Position numbers and translations under genes: made by a program. From positions 930,001 through 994,000 of the forward strand of contig BSNO01000003.1 in NCBI GenBank assembly GCA_030160035.1: a stretch of DNA of 64,000 nucleotides, given 5' to 3'. Positions 7,946 through 17,607 of this stretch are shown here, piece by piece. Below the pieces are notes generated by a model that did not search any database, was not told the origin of the DNA, and worked only from the letters and a program-made list of their open reading frames with translations. The stretch comes from Rhizobium albus. Its GTDB lineage: Bacteria > Pseudomonadota > Alphaproteobacteria > Rhizobiales > Rhizobiaceae. The stretch's first letter is position 1. Each line of letters opens with the position of its first letter.

Positions 7946-9467
7946 TCAAACGCTCTTTCACGATCTAACGTGCGCGATTGGCGCAGAACGCGTTGGGGTC
8001 GTTGGCCGCAACGGGGCCGGCAAATCCACTCTTCTTCGCATCGCCGCTGGCCTCGCTGAGCCATCATCCGGCACTGTGCGTCGTGCTGGAACGGTCGGCA
8101 TTCTCCAGCAGGACATGCCCGGGGAATGGAGCGTGAGCGAAGCGCTTGGTGTCGCGAACCGTTTGGAGACGTTGGAGCGCATCCTGGCGGGGAACGGCAC
8201 CGCCAACGATTTCGATACCGCGGACTGGACATTGGAGAGCCGCATCGGTGCGGCCCTTCTACAAGTCGGGCTTCCCGACTTGCCGCTAGACCGTCGTCTC
8301 CGAACGCTGTCGGGTGGCGAGCGGATGCGCGTCGGCATTGCCCGTCTCGTCATCGAGGCACCGGACCTCCTGCTTCTGGACGAGCCGACCAACAATCTCG
8401 ACGTCGCCGGTCGTGCTGCGATCCGTGGCCTGATGCGGGATTGGTCCGGAGGTGTCGTTGTCGCCAGCCATGATCGAGAGCTTCTGGAAGACGTGGACCG
8501 CATTCTGGAGTTGACGACGATCGGAGCACGCAGTTTCGGCGGAGGTTGGTCTGCTTTCGTCGCTGCTCGAGATAAGGATCGGCGCCGCGCCAGCGCCGAG
8601 CTGGAGCGCGCCGATGCCAGCGTACGCAAGGCACGCCAAGCCGCACAAGCACAGCGCGAGGCGAAGGAGCGACGCGACAGAGCGGGACGGGCGTTCGCGT
8701 CCAAGGGGTCTGAGCCGAAGCTGCTGCTGGATGCGCGGGCCGAGCGCGCGGAGAACAGCGGCGGGCGGGCGCAAGCAATCAACGATCGACGTTTAGGCGA
8801 AGCCCTGACAGAGGCGGAAGAGGCTCGTGCGAGGGTGGAAGTCCTGACACCGCTGACGATCGCTCTTCCACCGAGCGGGCTACCCTCTGCGGCCAGTGTT
8901 CTCTCCATGGATGGCGTGGTGGCCAAAGCCGGGGATCGTCTCCTTGGCCCATGGAACTTGCGCATCAACGGGCCTGAACGCGTCGCCTTGAAGGGGCCAA
9001 ACGGCAGCGGTAAGACGACGCTTCTGCGCGTCGCCGCAGGTTTGCTCACGCCCGTGGCTGGAACGGTTCACCGCGCCAAGGGGCGCATCGTCATACTCGA
9101 CCAGCATGTCAGCCTGCTCCATCCCGACAAAAGCATTCTGGACAACATCCGCCGGCTGCATCCGGATACCAGCGACGAGGAAGCCTACGCAATCTGTGCC
9201 CGCTTTGCATTTCGCAACCGGGATGCGAACCAGGTCGTCAGGACGCTCTCCGGCGGCGAACGTTTGAGGGCGGGCCTTGCTGCAATGCTATCGGGTTCGA
9301 CGCCGCCATGGCTCGTCATCCTGGATGAGCCGACCAATCATCTCGATATCGACTCGGTCGAATTCCTAGAGAACGCTTTGCGGGACTTCGACGGTGCGCT
9401 TCTCGTCGTAAGCCACGATCAGTCCTTTGTGGAGCGGGTCGGCTTCGATCGCGTCTACGAACTCTGA
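7899..9467 (+). CDS. ABC-F family ATPase (ribosome-acting, two ATP-binding cassettes)
   Basis: A soluble 522-residue protein with two ABC domains and no membrane segments, the ABC-F layout. First cassette: Walker A GRNGAGKST (about residue 40), signature LSGGERMRVGIARL, Walker B DLLLLDEPTNNLD. Second cassette: GPNGSGKTT, LSGGERLRAGLAAML and LVILDEPTNHLD. Between them is a long charged, Arg/Ala/Glu-rich helical linker (about residues 225-320) that in this family reaches into the ribosome. ABC-F proteins act on translating ribosomes, some giving antibiotic protection and some housekeeping; which applies here is not clear. The ATG at 7899 is used. The gene is isolated, flanked on both sides by copies of a diverged repeat, and overlaps a possible regulatory leader peptide. 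Confidence 0.92.
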   Translation: MSAFLTLDSVSARTADQTLFHDLTCAIGAERVGVVGRNGAGKSTLLRIAAGLAEPSSGTVRRAGTVGILQQDMPGEWSVSEALGVANRLETLERILAGNGTANDFDTADWTLESRIGAALLQVGLPDLPLDRRLRTLSGGERMRVGIARLVIEAPDLLLLDEPTNNLDVAGRAAIRGLMRDWSGGVVVASHDRELLEDVDRILELTTIGARSFGGGWSAFVAARDKDRRRASAELERADASVRKARQAAQAQREAKERRDRAGRAFASKGSEPKLLLDARAERAENSGGRAQAINDRRLGEALTEAEEARARVEVLTPLTIALPPSGLPSAASVLSMDGVVAKAGDRLLGPWNLRINGPERVALKGPNGSGKTTLLRVAAGLLTPVAGTVHRAKGRIVILDQHVSLLHPDKSILDNIRRLHPDTSDEEAYAICARFAFRNRDANQVVRTLSGGERLRAGLAAMLSGSTPPWLVILDEPTNHLDIDSVEFLENALRDFDGALLVVSHDQSFVERVGFDRVYEL

Positions 9468-9573
9468 CTTTGCGGTGGATCGAGAGGCACCTTCGGGACG
9501 ATTGTGTCCGCAAGCCGTCAGGCGCAAAAGCCTCCCAGGCCGGCATAGGCGTCACACGGTCCGCTGGAGGTTA

Positions 9574-9659
9574 GGAAATGTTTTGCTGCCAACGGCTTCG
9601 GGGCAGTGCCCAGACAGTCCGTTTTTTGGGCATCGAGAGCCGGATGACTGCCGTTGAAC
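9574..9659 (+). repeat. diverged ~85-base intergenic repeat, right copy
   Basis: Second copy of the repeat at 7618-7702, in the same orientation, about 110 bases after the ABC-F stop. The rest of the 9468-9788 gap holds no convincing gene. Confidence 0.55.
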
Positions 9660-9841
9660 AGGGCCGATCCAGACGACGAATTGCAACCCCATCATATTTA
9701 TTGGCAACCTTCCACCAGCTCCGGCTGGAAAGTAATCACTCAACTCACGTCTCGTGCCATCATAAAGCATCGGCTTCGAGGAACTCACTGAACCGCCCCG
9801 AGTTTGCCGGAGGCTCCAACTCCTGAGAAGGTGGAGCCATC

Positions 9842-10164
9842 ATGAGCAAGACGACGAACAAGTTTTCCCCGGAAGTGCGCCAGCGCGCCGTGCGGCTAGT
9901 GCTGAATCACGAACATGAACACCCCTCCCGCTGGGCCGCGATCATGTCGATCTCAGCCAAGATCGGCTGCACGGGCCAGACGCTGAACGATTGGGTAAAG
10001 AAGGCCGAGGTTGACGCCGGCAAGCGAGATGGGGTGCCGACCGAGATGGCCGAGAGGATGAAGGCTCTGGAGCGGGAGAACCGGGAGCTTCGGCAGGCCA
10101 ACGAGATCCTGCGCAAGGCTTCCGCTTATTTTGCCCAGGCGGAGCTCGACCGCCCATTCAAACG

Positions 10165-10168
<4 letters not shown>
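9842..10168 (+). CDS. IS3-family transposase OrfA
   Basis: A 108-residue OrfA. It has an N-terminal helix-turn-helix ([20 protein letters not shown], then [14 protein letters not shown]) and a C-terminal leucine-zipper-like helix ([18 protein letters not shown]) that mediates assembly with OrfB. It binds the ends of the element. Its stop overlaps the orfB start (ATGA), and the full transposase is normally made by frameshifting across this overlap. Confidence 0.92.
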
Positions 10169-11070
<902 letters not shown>

Positions 11071-11109
11071 CTCAAACGAAATGGCCTCCGGCAAATACGG
11101 GGCGGTTCA

Positions 11110-11309
11110 TATCGCTGCTAGCCATCGAACCGATCAAGGAGCGTGCCTTTGGCCACTGGTCAATGGGATATGTAGGGCGCTCAGAAGCCAGCGAACGACG
11201 TTTCGCCAAGCTGGGTATTGTCAGCAATTTCGATCCAACGCGGCTCAACGGGCACCAGTTGCATGCCATATTGCGCGATCTAACGCTTGGGGAAGAGCTT
11301 GCTGTCTAA
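11110..11309 (+). pseudogene. C-terminal remnant of a BLUF blue-light photoreceptor domain
   Basis: About 66 codons in one frame, open from the edge of the IS element and ending at TAA 11307-11309. They contain IEPIKERAFGHWSMGYVG, which closely matches the conserved end of BLUF (FAD-binding blue-light) domains, including the Trp-Ser-Met motif near the flavin. The N-terminal part is missing, and no BLUF sequence is found on the left side of the IS element, so the gene was truncated by a rearrangement and not by simple insertion. The match rests on motif recognition alone. Confidence 0.55.
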
Positions 11310-11547
11310 GGGATCTGTTCCTGCGGCTGCGACATGCGACAGCGTCCAGATTAGCTCTGTCCCTTCATCGGCGGACGCTGATGGCTTGGTAACCAGTCAG
11401 TCGGCTCTGCGGACATCGCTCAAGCGTATTTTATCAGTTCAAAACAAGACTCGACGAAAAGCGACGCCAGACTGAAAGCATTTGATGGCCTCTAACCAGC
11501 CGAATGTTATCGGTCGCAGCAGCAAACTCTTCGCATCGGAAACATCG

Positions 11548-12089
11548 ATGACTACAACCCGATCTTATCCTGTTCCTCACGACGAGGAGGCACGCCTCAA
11601 AGCTCTGGCCACCATGGCGGTGCTCAACACGCCTCCTGACCAGGCTTTTGACATCATCCTCGATCTGGCAAAGCACCTGTTCCAGGTTCCGATAGCACTG
11701 GTATCGATCGTCGGGCGCGACAAACAAATCTTCAAAGCGCGCTTGGGCCTGGATGTGTGTGAGACCGGCCGGGATATCTCATTCTGCGCCCACGCTATCG
11801 TTCAGCGAGATGTCCTTATCATTACGGACGCCAGCCGTGACCCCCGTTTCTCGACGAACCCGCTTGTGACAGGGGAGCCGTTCATACGTTTTTACGCAGG
11901 CGCGCCTCTGATAGGTCTTCGTGGACAACCCATTGGTACGCTTTGCATCTTGGATCGCGTGCCACGAACAGGTTTTTGGAGCACGATCAGATGACGCTGC
12001 GCAAGCTTTCGCACATGACCATTCTACGCATGATGACCCGGAGCGTCATTGATGCCAACATGGAGAAACTCATGCCTTCGCAGGCTTAA
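11548..12089 (+). pseudogene. GAF-domain sensor gene with a frameshift
   Basis: The ATG at 11548 opens a frame for a GAF domain (LATMAVLNTPPDQAFDIIL, FQVPIALVSIVGRDKQIFKA, SFCAHAIVQRD, YAGAPLIGLRGQPIGTLCIL). It reads to a stop near 11994, but the last residues lose similarity at a run of five T. One extra T restores a natural continuation (LEHDQMTLRKLSHMTILRM) that ends at TAA 12087-12089. A single-base deletion in the T-run is the simplest explanation. In relatives such domains often precede GGDEF or kinase modules; here an IS element begins 13 bases later, so anything downstream is lost. Confidence 0.65.
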
Positions 12090-12141
12090 ATTCCCAGCTT
12101 AATGAGCACCTCCCCGATCCCTGGACAGACTTCGGCGTGAC

Positions 12142-12996
12142 TTAAGCTACTGCCTGCACCTGCTGATCGGTTTCGATGCTGGTGAAGTAGACCACGGCGG
12201 GCGGCTGTCCGCCATGGGCGGCGTGTGGCCGCTGGTGGTTGTAGAAGGTGTTCCACCGACCGACCCCTGCCTTGGCCTGTGATCCGGTTTCCCAAGCGTG
12301 CAGGTAGACGCATTCATACTTCAGCGACCGCCAGAGGCGCTCAATAAAGATGTTGTCGAGACAGCGACCCTTGCCGTCCATCGAGATCCGGGTCCCGACC
12401 CGCTTTAGCCGGTCGGTCCAGGCGAAGGACGTGAACTGCGAGCCCTGATCAGTGTTCATGATCTCGGGCGAGCCGAAGCGATGGATCGCCTCTTTCAGCG
12501 CATCGGCACAGAAGTCCGCCTCCAGCGTGATCGAGATGTGCCAGGTCAGCACCTTGCGGGTGAACCTGTCCATAATCGCCACCAGATAGAGGAAGCCACG
12601 CCGCATCGGCAGGTAGGTGATGTCAGCGCACCAGACCTGATTAGGCCGGTCGACCCGCAACCCGCCCAGCAAATAGGGGTAGGTCTTGTGCCCCTTCGCG
12701 GACCTGCTCGTGTCCGGCTTCTGGAAGATCGGCATCAGCCGCATGAGGCGCATCAGCCGCCGAACGCGCTTGACGTTCACGGCATGGCTCTCGTTCCGCA
12801 GGTGCCAGGTCATCTGCTGCACGCCGTAGAACGGCGTCTCCAGGAACTGCTTGTCGATCAGCTCCATGAGGGCGAGGTTCATCTCTGTCTCGCCCTGCGG
12901 CGCGTAGTAAAACGAAGACCGTGAGATCGACAGCAAGCGGCATTGCGCACCCACCGACAGAACGGGGTGGTTCCGTTCGATCATCCCGCGTCTCAT
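12142..12996 (-). CDS. IS3-family transposase OrfB
   Basis: An intact 284-residue rve-type DDE transposase. The ATG at 12996 overlaps the orfA stop (ATGA); a TTG at 13008 in frame is the alternative. Catalytic residues lie in VWCADITYLPM (Asp), NTDQGSQFTS (Asp) and FIERLWRSLKYE (Glu). An N-terminal helix-turn-helix (HPVLSVGAQCRLLSISRSSF) precedes the catalytic core. The tail NTFYNHQRPHAAHGGQPP is typical of the family. It appears functional, so the element may still be mobile. Confidence 0.93.
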   Translation of the reverse strand: MRRGMIERNHPVLSVGAQCRLLSISRSSFYYAPQGETEMNLALMELIDKQFLETPFYGVQQMTWHLRNESHAVNVKRVRRLMRLMRLMPIFQKPDTSRSAKGHKTYPYLLGGLRVDRPNQVWCADITYLPMRRGFLYLVAIMDRFTRKVLTWHISITLEADFCADALKEAIHRFGSPEIMNTDQGSQFTSFAWTDRLKRVGTRISMDGKGRCLDNIFIERLWRSLKYECVYLHAWETGSQAKAGVGRWNTFYNHQRPHAAHGGQPPAVVYFTSIETDQQVQAVA

Positions 12997-13286
12997 TTCC
13001 CGCCCCAAGGCTTGAGCTTTCGCGACAAAAAATCGTTGGCTACAACCAACTCCCCGATCTTGGCGTGCAGCGCCCGAACGGTCTTCTCGTCAACCTCAGC
13101 GGTCTTCTTGCCGCCCCGCTCGAAGATGTCCGCCGCACCGTCAAGCAGCGCCTTCTTCCACTGGTGGATCATTGTTGGATGCACGCCATATTCGGCGGCC
13201 AGTTCCGACACGGTGCGTTCGCCCTTCACGGCTTCCAGCGCCACGCGAGCCTTGAAGCCCGCGTCATGGTTCCTGCGTTTGCGCAT
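12993..13286 (-). CDS. IS3-family transposase OrfA
   Basis: A 97-residue OrfA with a helix-turn-helix (FKARVALEAVKGERTVSELA, then HPTMIHQWKKALL) and a C-terminal helix (VRALHAKIGELVVANDFLSRKL). It acts with OrfB, overlapping its start by four bases. Confidence 0.92.
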   Translation of the reverse strand: MRKRRNHDAGFKARVALEAVKGERTVSELAAEYGVHPTMIHQWKKALLDGAADIFERGGKKTAEVDEKTVRALHAKIGELVVANDFLSRKLKPWGGK

Positions 13287-13416
13287 GTTCTGATCTCCTC
13301 GTCATTGGAGATCAGCAGACGTCAGATCGTAGCTTCCGTGACCGTCCGATTTCTGGGGAGGTGCCCAGTTCTATCAAAACAGGACCTTCAGACTGTCAGT
13401 TTGCCAGCGCAGGCCG

Positions 13417-14874
13417 CTACCGGCTTAGCAATCTTGCGAGTGCGACGGACAATGTGACTGCACCTTTGCGCTCAACGAGCCATTTGTCGCGCCTAAGGCG
13501 CTGGATGGCAACCTTGAGGATGCGCGGTCCGAGCCCGGTGCGGGCGCGGATTTCGGCGGGTGCGAGCGACGTGTTGCCTGCCGCGGTCAGGCAGGCGAGG
13601 ACTCGTTCATCGGCGGCGTTGCGGCCGGCGCGCAGGAGCGCGATCCGTTCCGCGGTGGTGCGGATCGTTCCGACGGAAGCTGCGAGGCGCTCGCCTTGCG
13701 GGGTGATCCTGATCTTCGCGCCGGAACCGAAGCTTACCAGCCTGCGCGTCAGAAGGTCGGAGATCGCGGTCTGGAATGCTGCGCGCTGTTGGGTCGAGGC
13801 GACCACTAGGGCGAGCGAGTCCCGTTGCAGGCCGGCGCGCCCGAACGGAGCGAGCGCCGACAACAGGGTGGTCGCAAGGTTGTCACCATCGCTAGTCGTT
13901 GCGCACTCGACGAGGTCGGGTGCATCGGCAGGCGCGACATCGCCCGGCGAGACAACATTGCCTGTGGCCTGCGGCACCGTGCATCCGTTCGGGGCGCCTG
14001 TGGTCACGATCGCGCGCACCTCGTCGATCGGCGCCACCGGAAGATCGAGCTTCGCAACCAGTTGGTCGTTGCCGAGTTCGCCCGACAGGGGTTTGCGGAT
14101 GTAGGCTTGTGTCCGCCTGCCGCCCCCAATGGCAGGGCCGTTGATCAGGAATTGCCCAGGCAGGAAGTCGCGCAGCTCGAGCGCCTCGGCGGCCGACAGG
14201 CCGAGTTCGTCGCGTACGCGCTTGCGGTCGTTAGCTTCATCGAAGCGTCCGAACAGCTGGATCGCCATCTGCGAGGTCAGGCCGCGCGAGACGTCGGGAA
14301 GTCGCTGGGTAGCGCCCGCCAGACTCAGCCCCTTCCTGCGGCCCTGCTTGGCGACGCGTACGATCGCCGCGGCGGCCTTGGTCCTGCCGCGTTCGGGCGC
14401 GAAGTTCTGTACCTCGTCGATCATGATCAGGCAGGGCTGGTGCAGGTGCGGCGGTAGCTTCATCATCGCGTCGAGGAACCGGGCGATGATGTCGTTCTGC
14501 TCCATTACATCAATCGTGGAGATGTCGAGGACCACGGAGGCGCGCATCGTGAAGAGCCGGGTCAGGTGCTTGAGGACGCCCGAGATCGAAACCCCCGGAT
14601 CGCCGTGCTCGCCGCCCGCGACGAGGATGCCGTTAGAGGCCGCGTCGCGCAGGCTGGCGAGCGTTCCGTCGGAATCAAACACGAAGACCTGCATGCCTGC
14701 CGTCATTGCGAGTTCGAGAAGCTTGCGCGCCGCGACGCTCTTGCCGGAGCCGGTGCGGGCGGCGATCAGGATGTGCTTACCCACAAGGGCCTTGAAGTCG
14801 ATGGCTACGGGCTTGCCATCGGGCGTGTCGGCGAGGACATAGTCGTGTGTGATGCGGGTAGAATTGAAGGTCAT
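13417..14874 (-). CDS. HerA/DUF87-like ATPase with C-terminal winged-helix region
   Basis: A 485-residue cytosolic P-loop protein. The start at 14874 follows AAGGAAC; longer in-frame starts would overlap the upstream gene. The N-terminal part resembles HerA/FtsK-type motor ATPases: Walker A ARTGSGKSVAARKLLELA near residue 35, FVFDSDGT, Walker B CLIMIDEVQNFAPERG near residue 140, and the sensor-like GLSLAGATQRLPDV. The C-terminal ~150 residues (LAPAEIRARTGLGPRILKVA) look like a winged helix for DNA binding. HerA-like ATPases drive DNA in conjugation, end resection with a nuclease, and several phage-defence systems. It lies downstream of a DUF3102-like gene on the same strand and opposite an operon with a possible nuclease. 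The family assignment is reasonable; the role is unknown. Confidence 0.75.
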   Translation of the reverse strand: MTFNSTRITHDYVLADTPDGKPVAIDFKALVGKHILIAARTGSGKSVAARKLLELAMTAGMQVFVFDSDGTLASLRDAASNGILVAGGEHGDPGVSISGVLKHLTRLFTMRASVVLDISTIDVMEQNDIIARFLDAMMKLPPHLHQPCLIMIDEVQNFAPERGRTKAAAAIVRVAKQGRRKGLSLAGATQRLPDVSRGLTSQMAIQLFGRFDEANDRKRVRDELGLSAAEALELRDFLPGQFLINGPAIGGGRRTQAYIRKPLSGELGNDQLVAKLDLPVAPIDEVRAIVTTGAPNGCTVPQATGNVVSPGDVAPADAPDLVECATTSDGDNLATTLLSALAPFGRAGLQRDSLALVVASTQQRAAFQTAISDLLTRRLVSFGSGAKIRITPQGERLAASVGTIRTTAERIALLRAGRNAADERVLACLTAAGNTSLAPAEIRARTGLGPRILKVAIQRLRRDKWLVERKGAVTLSVALARLLSR

Positions 14875-14995
14875 AAGCAAGTTCCTTGTTTGCTGAAGAA
14901 GGTATCCGGACCGTCCGCCTGGACGCTTGTTGGGTTTGTGAAAGCCGGGCTCAGGCCGTCGGCATCTGTGGGCCGTGGGCAGGAGAGGTCGTGAT

Positions 14996-16276
14996 CTACG
15001 TCTCAGTCTCCGCCGTCGCGGCCTGCGTCGAGGCGGCAGCCTTGTTGGCATTACGCCTGGCTCTGAGCTCCGCCCTGGCCTCGTCCTTCCTTGCTTTCGC
15101 GCGGGCCTTCTTCTTCTTCAGCTTAGCGCTGGCCACGGCCTTCTCGGCCTTACGGGCATCCGCTTCCGCCTGCTTGGCGATCTTGTCGATCACCGCGTTG
15201 GCTTTGGCGGCGCGGGCGCCGAGCATCCATTCAAGCTGCGGCACGACGGTGTCGCTCAGCCAGAACGATACTTTGTTGGCGTTCGGCCAGCTCTCGACGC
15301 CGCCGAGGTCCTGAAGCACCTGCCAAAGCGCGTACCACTTGTCGTCTCGTGTCAGTGGCCGCACATGCACCGTCCCCTCCGGAAATCCCTCTGCAGATTC
15401 TGCGAGCCAGGTGAGGCTCTCGATGAGCTGTCGCACCAGGCGTGCATCAAGCACGATGCCCCGCTGGATGTGGCTGACGATGAGGCGCTCGCCCTGTCTC
15501 TCGCGTTCGAGCACCGCCTGGATCGCTTCCAGGAGCCCGGTCCCGGTCGTCAGGAGGCTGTCGATGCCGAGCGCCGACTTCTCGGCGATGCGTGCCTTGA
15601 GGCCTGCAGCGCCACCGTCATCCGGCGTGGCTGCCTTCCCACCGTCTTTGATGCCAAGGATCTCCTTGGCACGGTTGACGGTGAGCTTCTCACCCGCCTC
15701 GCAGATGGCGAGCGCCTCCTCGACCTTCTCGGGCTCAGAGCTCGCCATGTAGTAGAGGACGGTCGCCGCGACGCTGCGGGCGACAAGGCGATCGTGGAAG
15801 TCCTGCAGGTTGCGGTGGACGCGGAAGTAGTTCTCCGCGCCGTTGCGGGTGAGGCCAAGAATCGGCTTGACGAGCCCCTCGAAGGCCTCCTGGTCATCGG
15901 CGATGCCGTGCAGGGTCGCTACCAGTTCACCGTATTCGAAGACCTGCGCGGTCGAGCGGCGCCCGATCTCATTCGACCGGATGCGCAGGGCCTCGTACTG
16001 CTCGATCTTCTCCGGCGGGATGCCAAGCTTGGCGTAGTCCGGCACCGTCTCCTGCGAAGCCGCAGCATCCGAACCCGCCTTTACGGGCTTGCGCCCGGTG
16101 CTGGATGTCGTGCTGGCCTCGTCACCAGTCTTGGTAGGTGCCTTCTTCGCGGAAGCGCGCGCCTTTCCGGTGGCTTTAGGCGCCTCCGCCCCCGAGGTGG
16201 GAGAGGAAATGTTTTCCTGCCAGAGTTGGCTCGAGGAGGGGTTGCGGTCAGCGTTATTGTTGGCGTCGTTCATCAT
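14996..16276 (-). CDS. DUF3102-like protein with long coiled-coil tail
   Basis: A 426-residue protein with no firm match. The start follows AAGGAA. Residues 1-90 are low-complexity and rich in Ala, Lys, Ser and Thr. Residues about 95-200 (FEYGELVATLHGIADDQEAF, ENYFRVHRNLQDFHDRLV) look like the helical DUF3102/ParB-type domain often found on plasmids and integrative elements. Residues 375-426 form a highly charged Lys/Arg/Ala/Glu helix. There are no membrane segments. It is followed by the HerA-like ATPase (122-base gap), which suggests they act together, perhaps with this protein recognising DNA. DUF3102 similarity is judged by eye and tentative. Confidence 0.6.
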   Translation of the reverse strand: MMNDANNNADRNPSSSQLWQENISSPTSGAEAPKATGKARASAKKAPTKTGDEASTTSSTGRKPVKAGSDAAASQETVPDYAKLGIPPEKIEQYEALRIRSNEIGRRSTAQVFEYGELVATLHGIADDQEAFEGLVKPILGLTRNGAENYFRVHRNLQDFHDRLVARSVAATVLYYMASSEPEKVEEALAICEAGEKLTVNRAKEILGIKDGGKAATPDDGGAAGLKARIAEKSALGIDSLLTTGTGLLEAIQAVLERERQGERLIVSHIQRGIVLDARLVRQLIESLTWLAESAEGFPEGTVHVRPLTRDDKWYALWQVLQDLGGVESWPNANKVSFWLSDTVVPQLEWMLGARAAKANAVIDKIAKQAEADARKAEKAVASAKLKKKKARAKARKDEARAELRARRNANKAAASTQAATAETET

Positions 16277-16304
16277 AGTAGTGGTTCCTTCTGCCCTTGC
16301 GGCG

Positions 16305-16559
16305 CTAATGGGAGTGGTAAGTTCGTGGCCGTGTCTGCGTGATTGCGAGGTCGGCTATCGGAGCCTCGTCCTCGACAAGGCGCAGACAGAGCGCCCGGGT
16401 CGGCTGAGCGACCACAGCGGCAGTGCGGCGTGCGCAGATGGCGTTGAAGATGATGCGCTGACGGGCAGCTGCCGCAAGCGCCTGACGGATACCGCTGTCG
16501 CTGGGCAGCGAAAGGCGATCGCCCACCTTGCGGCGAGCGGAAGGGTTGAGCGTGTTCAT
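16305..16559 (-). CDS. small basic protein, unknown
   Basis: An 84-residue frame whose ATG at 16559 has an excellent ribosome site (GAGGAGGT, 8 bases before). It is rich in Arg and Ala, has no membrane segment, and begins MNTLNPSARRKVGDRLSL. It lies 29 bases before the DUF3102-like gene on the same strand, so it probably opens that operon. No family recognised. Confidence 0.5.
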   Translation of the reverse strand: MNTLNPSARRKVGDRLSLPSDSGIRQALAAAARQRIIFNAICARRTAAVVAQPTRALCLRLVEDEAPIADLAITQTRPRTYHSH

Positions 16560-16695
16560 GGCGAACACCTCCTCAAAATGCGGACGGACCGCAGCCAGTC
16601 CCAGACGCGAACGGCTTCCGCGGCAAGGAGGATGTGGGGAGCGAATGCCGAGCGCGCGTCAGCGCGAGCGCATTCTTGAGGTCAAAACAGGAAAA

Positions 16696-16711
16696 GCCCG
16701 ATCCGTCGGGC
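16696..16711 (-). terminator. possible attenuator or terminator hairpin
   Basis: On the minus strand GCCCGA and TCGGGC form a six-base-pair stem around CGGA, followed by TTTTCC. It lies between the two divergent island operons, upstream of the small basic gene, so it could be an attenuator in that gene's leader. The stem is short. Confidence 0.35.
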
Positions 16712-16962
16712 AACGACGGAGCAGGCTAGCTTATTGAGCTGGCGAGATGAACGAAGTGGTTCATGGGCTGCCTCCGTTGGCAGGCTGTGGGACCATCCCG
16801 ACAGCGAGGACGCGTGGCATAGCCCGGAAGATCCTAACCGATCGCAATGACCAAACGGAAAATTTTAAGTATCTCCAAAAAAGTGCTGGTCACCCGCGCG
16901 AAGGACGCGATCGGCGTCTGTGGCGAACTCATAGCGGCGGCTGATATGGCGCCGCCGCGCAC

Positions 16963-17160
16963 ATGGCAGACCAGGGTTCCGTTAACCTTGCGATCGCTGA
17001 GATTGCCTTGCGATCGTTTTGCGGGCTCCAGGACGAAACGGATCCTGCGATGGTCTGCGGGCTTCGGGGCGATCCCGAGCCGACTGCGGCCTCCGACGGT
17101 GCTACCAACACTGCCGAAGGCCTGACCCGCAACCTTCTCACGAAAGGCCACAGGCTATGA
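16963..17160 (+). CDS. possible small protein, coupled to the next gene
   Basis: A 65-codon frame beginning MADQGSVNLAIAEIALRSF whose stop overlaps the start of the next gene (ATGA). That overlap is typical of the other genes in this operon and is the main support. The ribosome site is poor. A different frame at 16847-17125 overlaps it and cannot both be real along its length. No family recognised. Confidence 0.3.
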   Translation: MADQGSVNLAIAEIALRSFCGLQDETDPAMVCGLRGDPEPTAASDGATNTAEGLTRNLLTKGHRL

Positions 17161-17468
17161 CGAACTCTATCTTCTCCGACCTCTTCAATGAAGCCGAAGG
17201 CGCCGCGAGCCCCCAGCTTCCTGAACTCGCCTCGAAGCAACCCGCGATGTCATTGAGCCCGTTGGCGCTGATCCGGTCACTGGCCGACCAGCTCGAAACC
17301 AGCAGGGCCCGAGCGGCCGAGGCCGAACGCCAGCTTGCCACCCATCACCGCCATTGCATCTGCCGGGCTGGCGAGATCGCGACGGAGGAGGCCGAAGCAA
17401 AGATGATCGCGGCGGATATCCCGTCGAGCTCGACAGAGGATGGTAGCGCCCCCAGCCTCGCTACCTGA
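17157..17468 (+). CDS. small acidic coiled-coil protein, unknown
   Basis: A 103-residue protein (MTNSIFSDLFNEAEGA) with a central helix likely to be a coiled coil (LIRSLADQLETSRARAAEAE) and an acidic C-terminus. No membrane segment or known motif. It heads the tightly packed plus-strand island operon. Coding use and the position before coupled genes support it. Confidence 0.5.
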   Translation: MTNSIFSDLFNEAEGAASPQLPELASKQPAMSLSPLALIRSLADQLETSRARAAEAERQLATHHRHCICRAGEIATEEAEAKMIAADIPSSSTEDGSAPSLAT

Positions 17469-17607
17469 TCGGGTCCCGCGGCCCAGCCAGACCTCCCGGT
17501 CCCCACCAACCAATCATCCTGATCCCTCGACACGAACGGCCATGCCGGGCGCAGCACCCTTGCGCAATGGCGTCGGCCGTCCGGTCTCACCCATCGGAGT
17601 ACCTTTC

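Larger units (their letters stand above)
12103..13367 (-). mobile_element. IS3-family insertion sequence, copy 2 (different type)
   Basis: A 1265-base element whose ends are imperfect 24-base inverted repeats (12103-12126 and 13344-13367) sharing GCACCTCCCC and GGAC. It carries intact orfA and orfB on the minus strand. It is unrelated to copy 1 beyond family level. No target-site duplication is evident (flanks TAA and GTT). Confidence 0.85.

Noticed and set aside
9552-9788. Minus-strand frame starting at the border of IS copy 1
   Set aside because: It runs through the intergenic repeat and has no motif; could be a fragment of a disrupted gene but nothing supports an identity.
16200-16225. 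Palindrome-like AGGAAATGTTTTCCT
   Set aside because: It lies inside the DUF3102-like coding sequence; the resemblance to GGAAATGATTTCC elsewhere is most likely coincidence.
14975-16342. 455-codon plus-strand frame
   Set aside because: Antisense to the DUF3102-like gene, which has a proper ribosome site and helical content; the plus-strand product shows no motif.
16847-17125. 92-residue plus-strand frame beginning MTKRKILSISKK
   Set aside because: Overlaps the 16963-17160 frame, has a poor ribosome site, and its second half is Arg/Pro/Leu-rich like an out-of-frame translation. Either frame, or a frameshifted combination, could be real.
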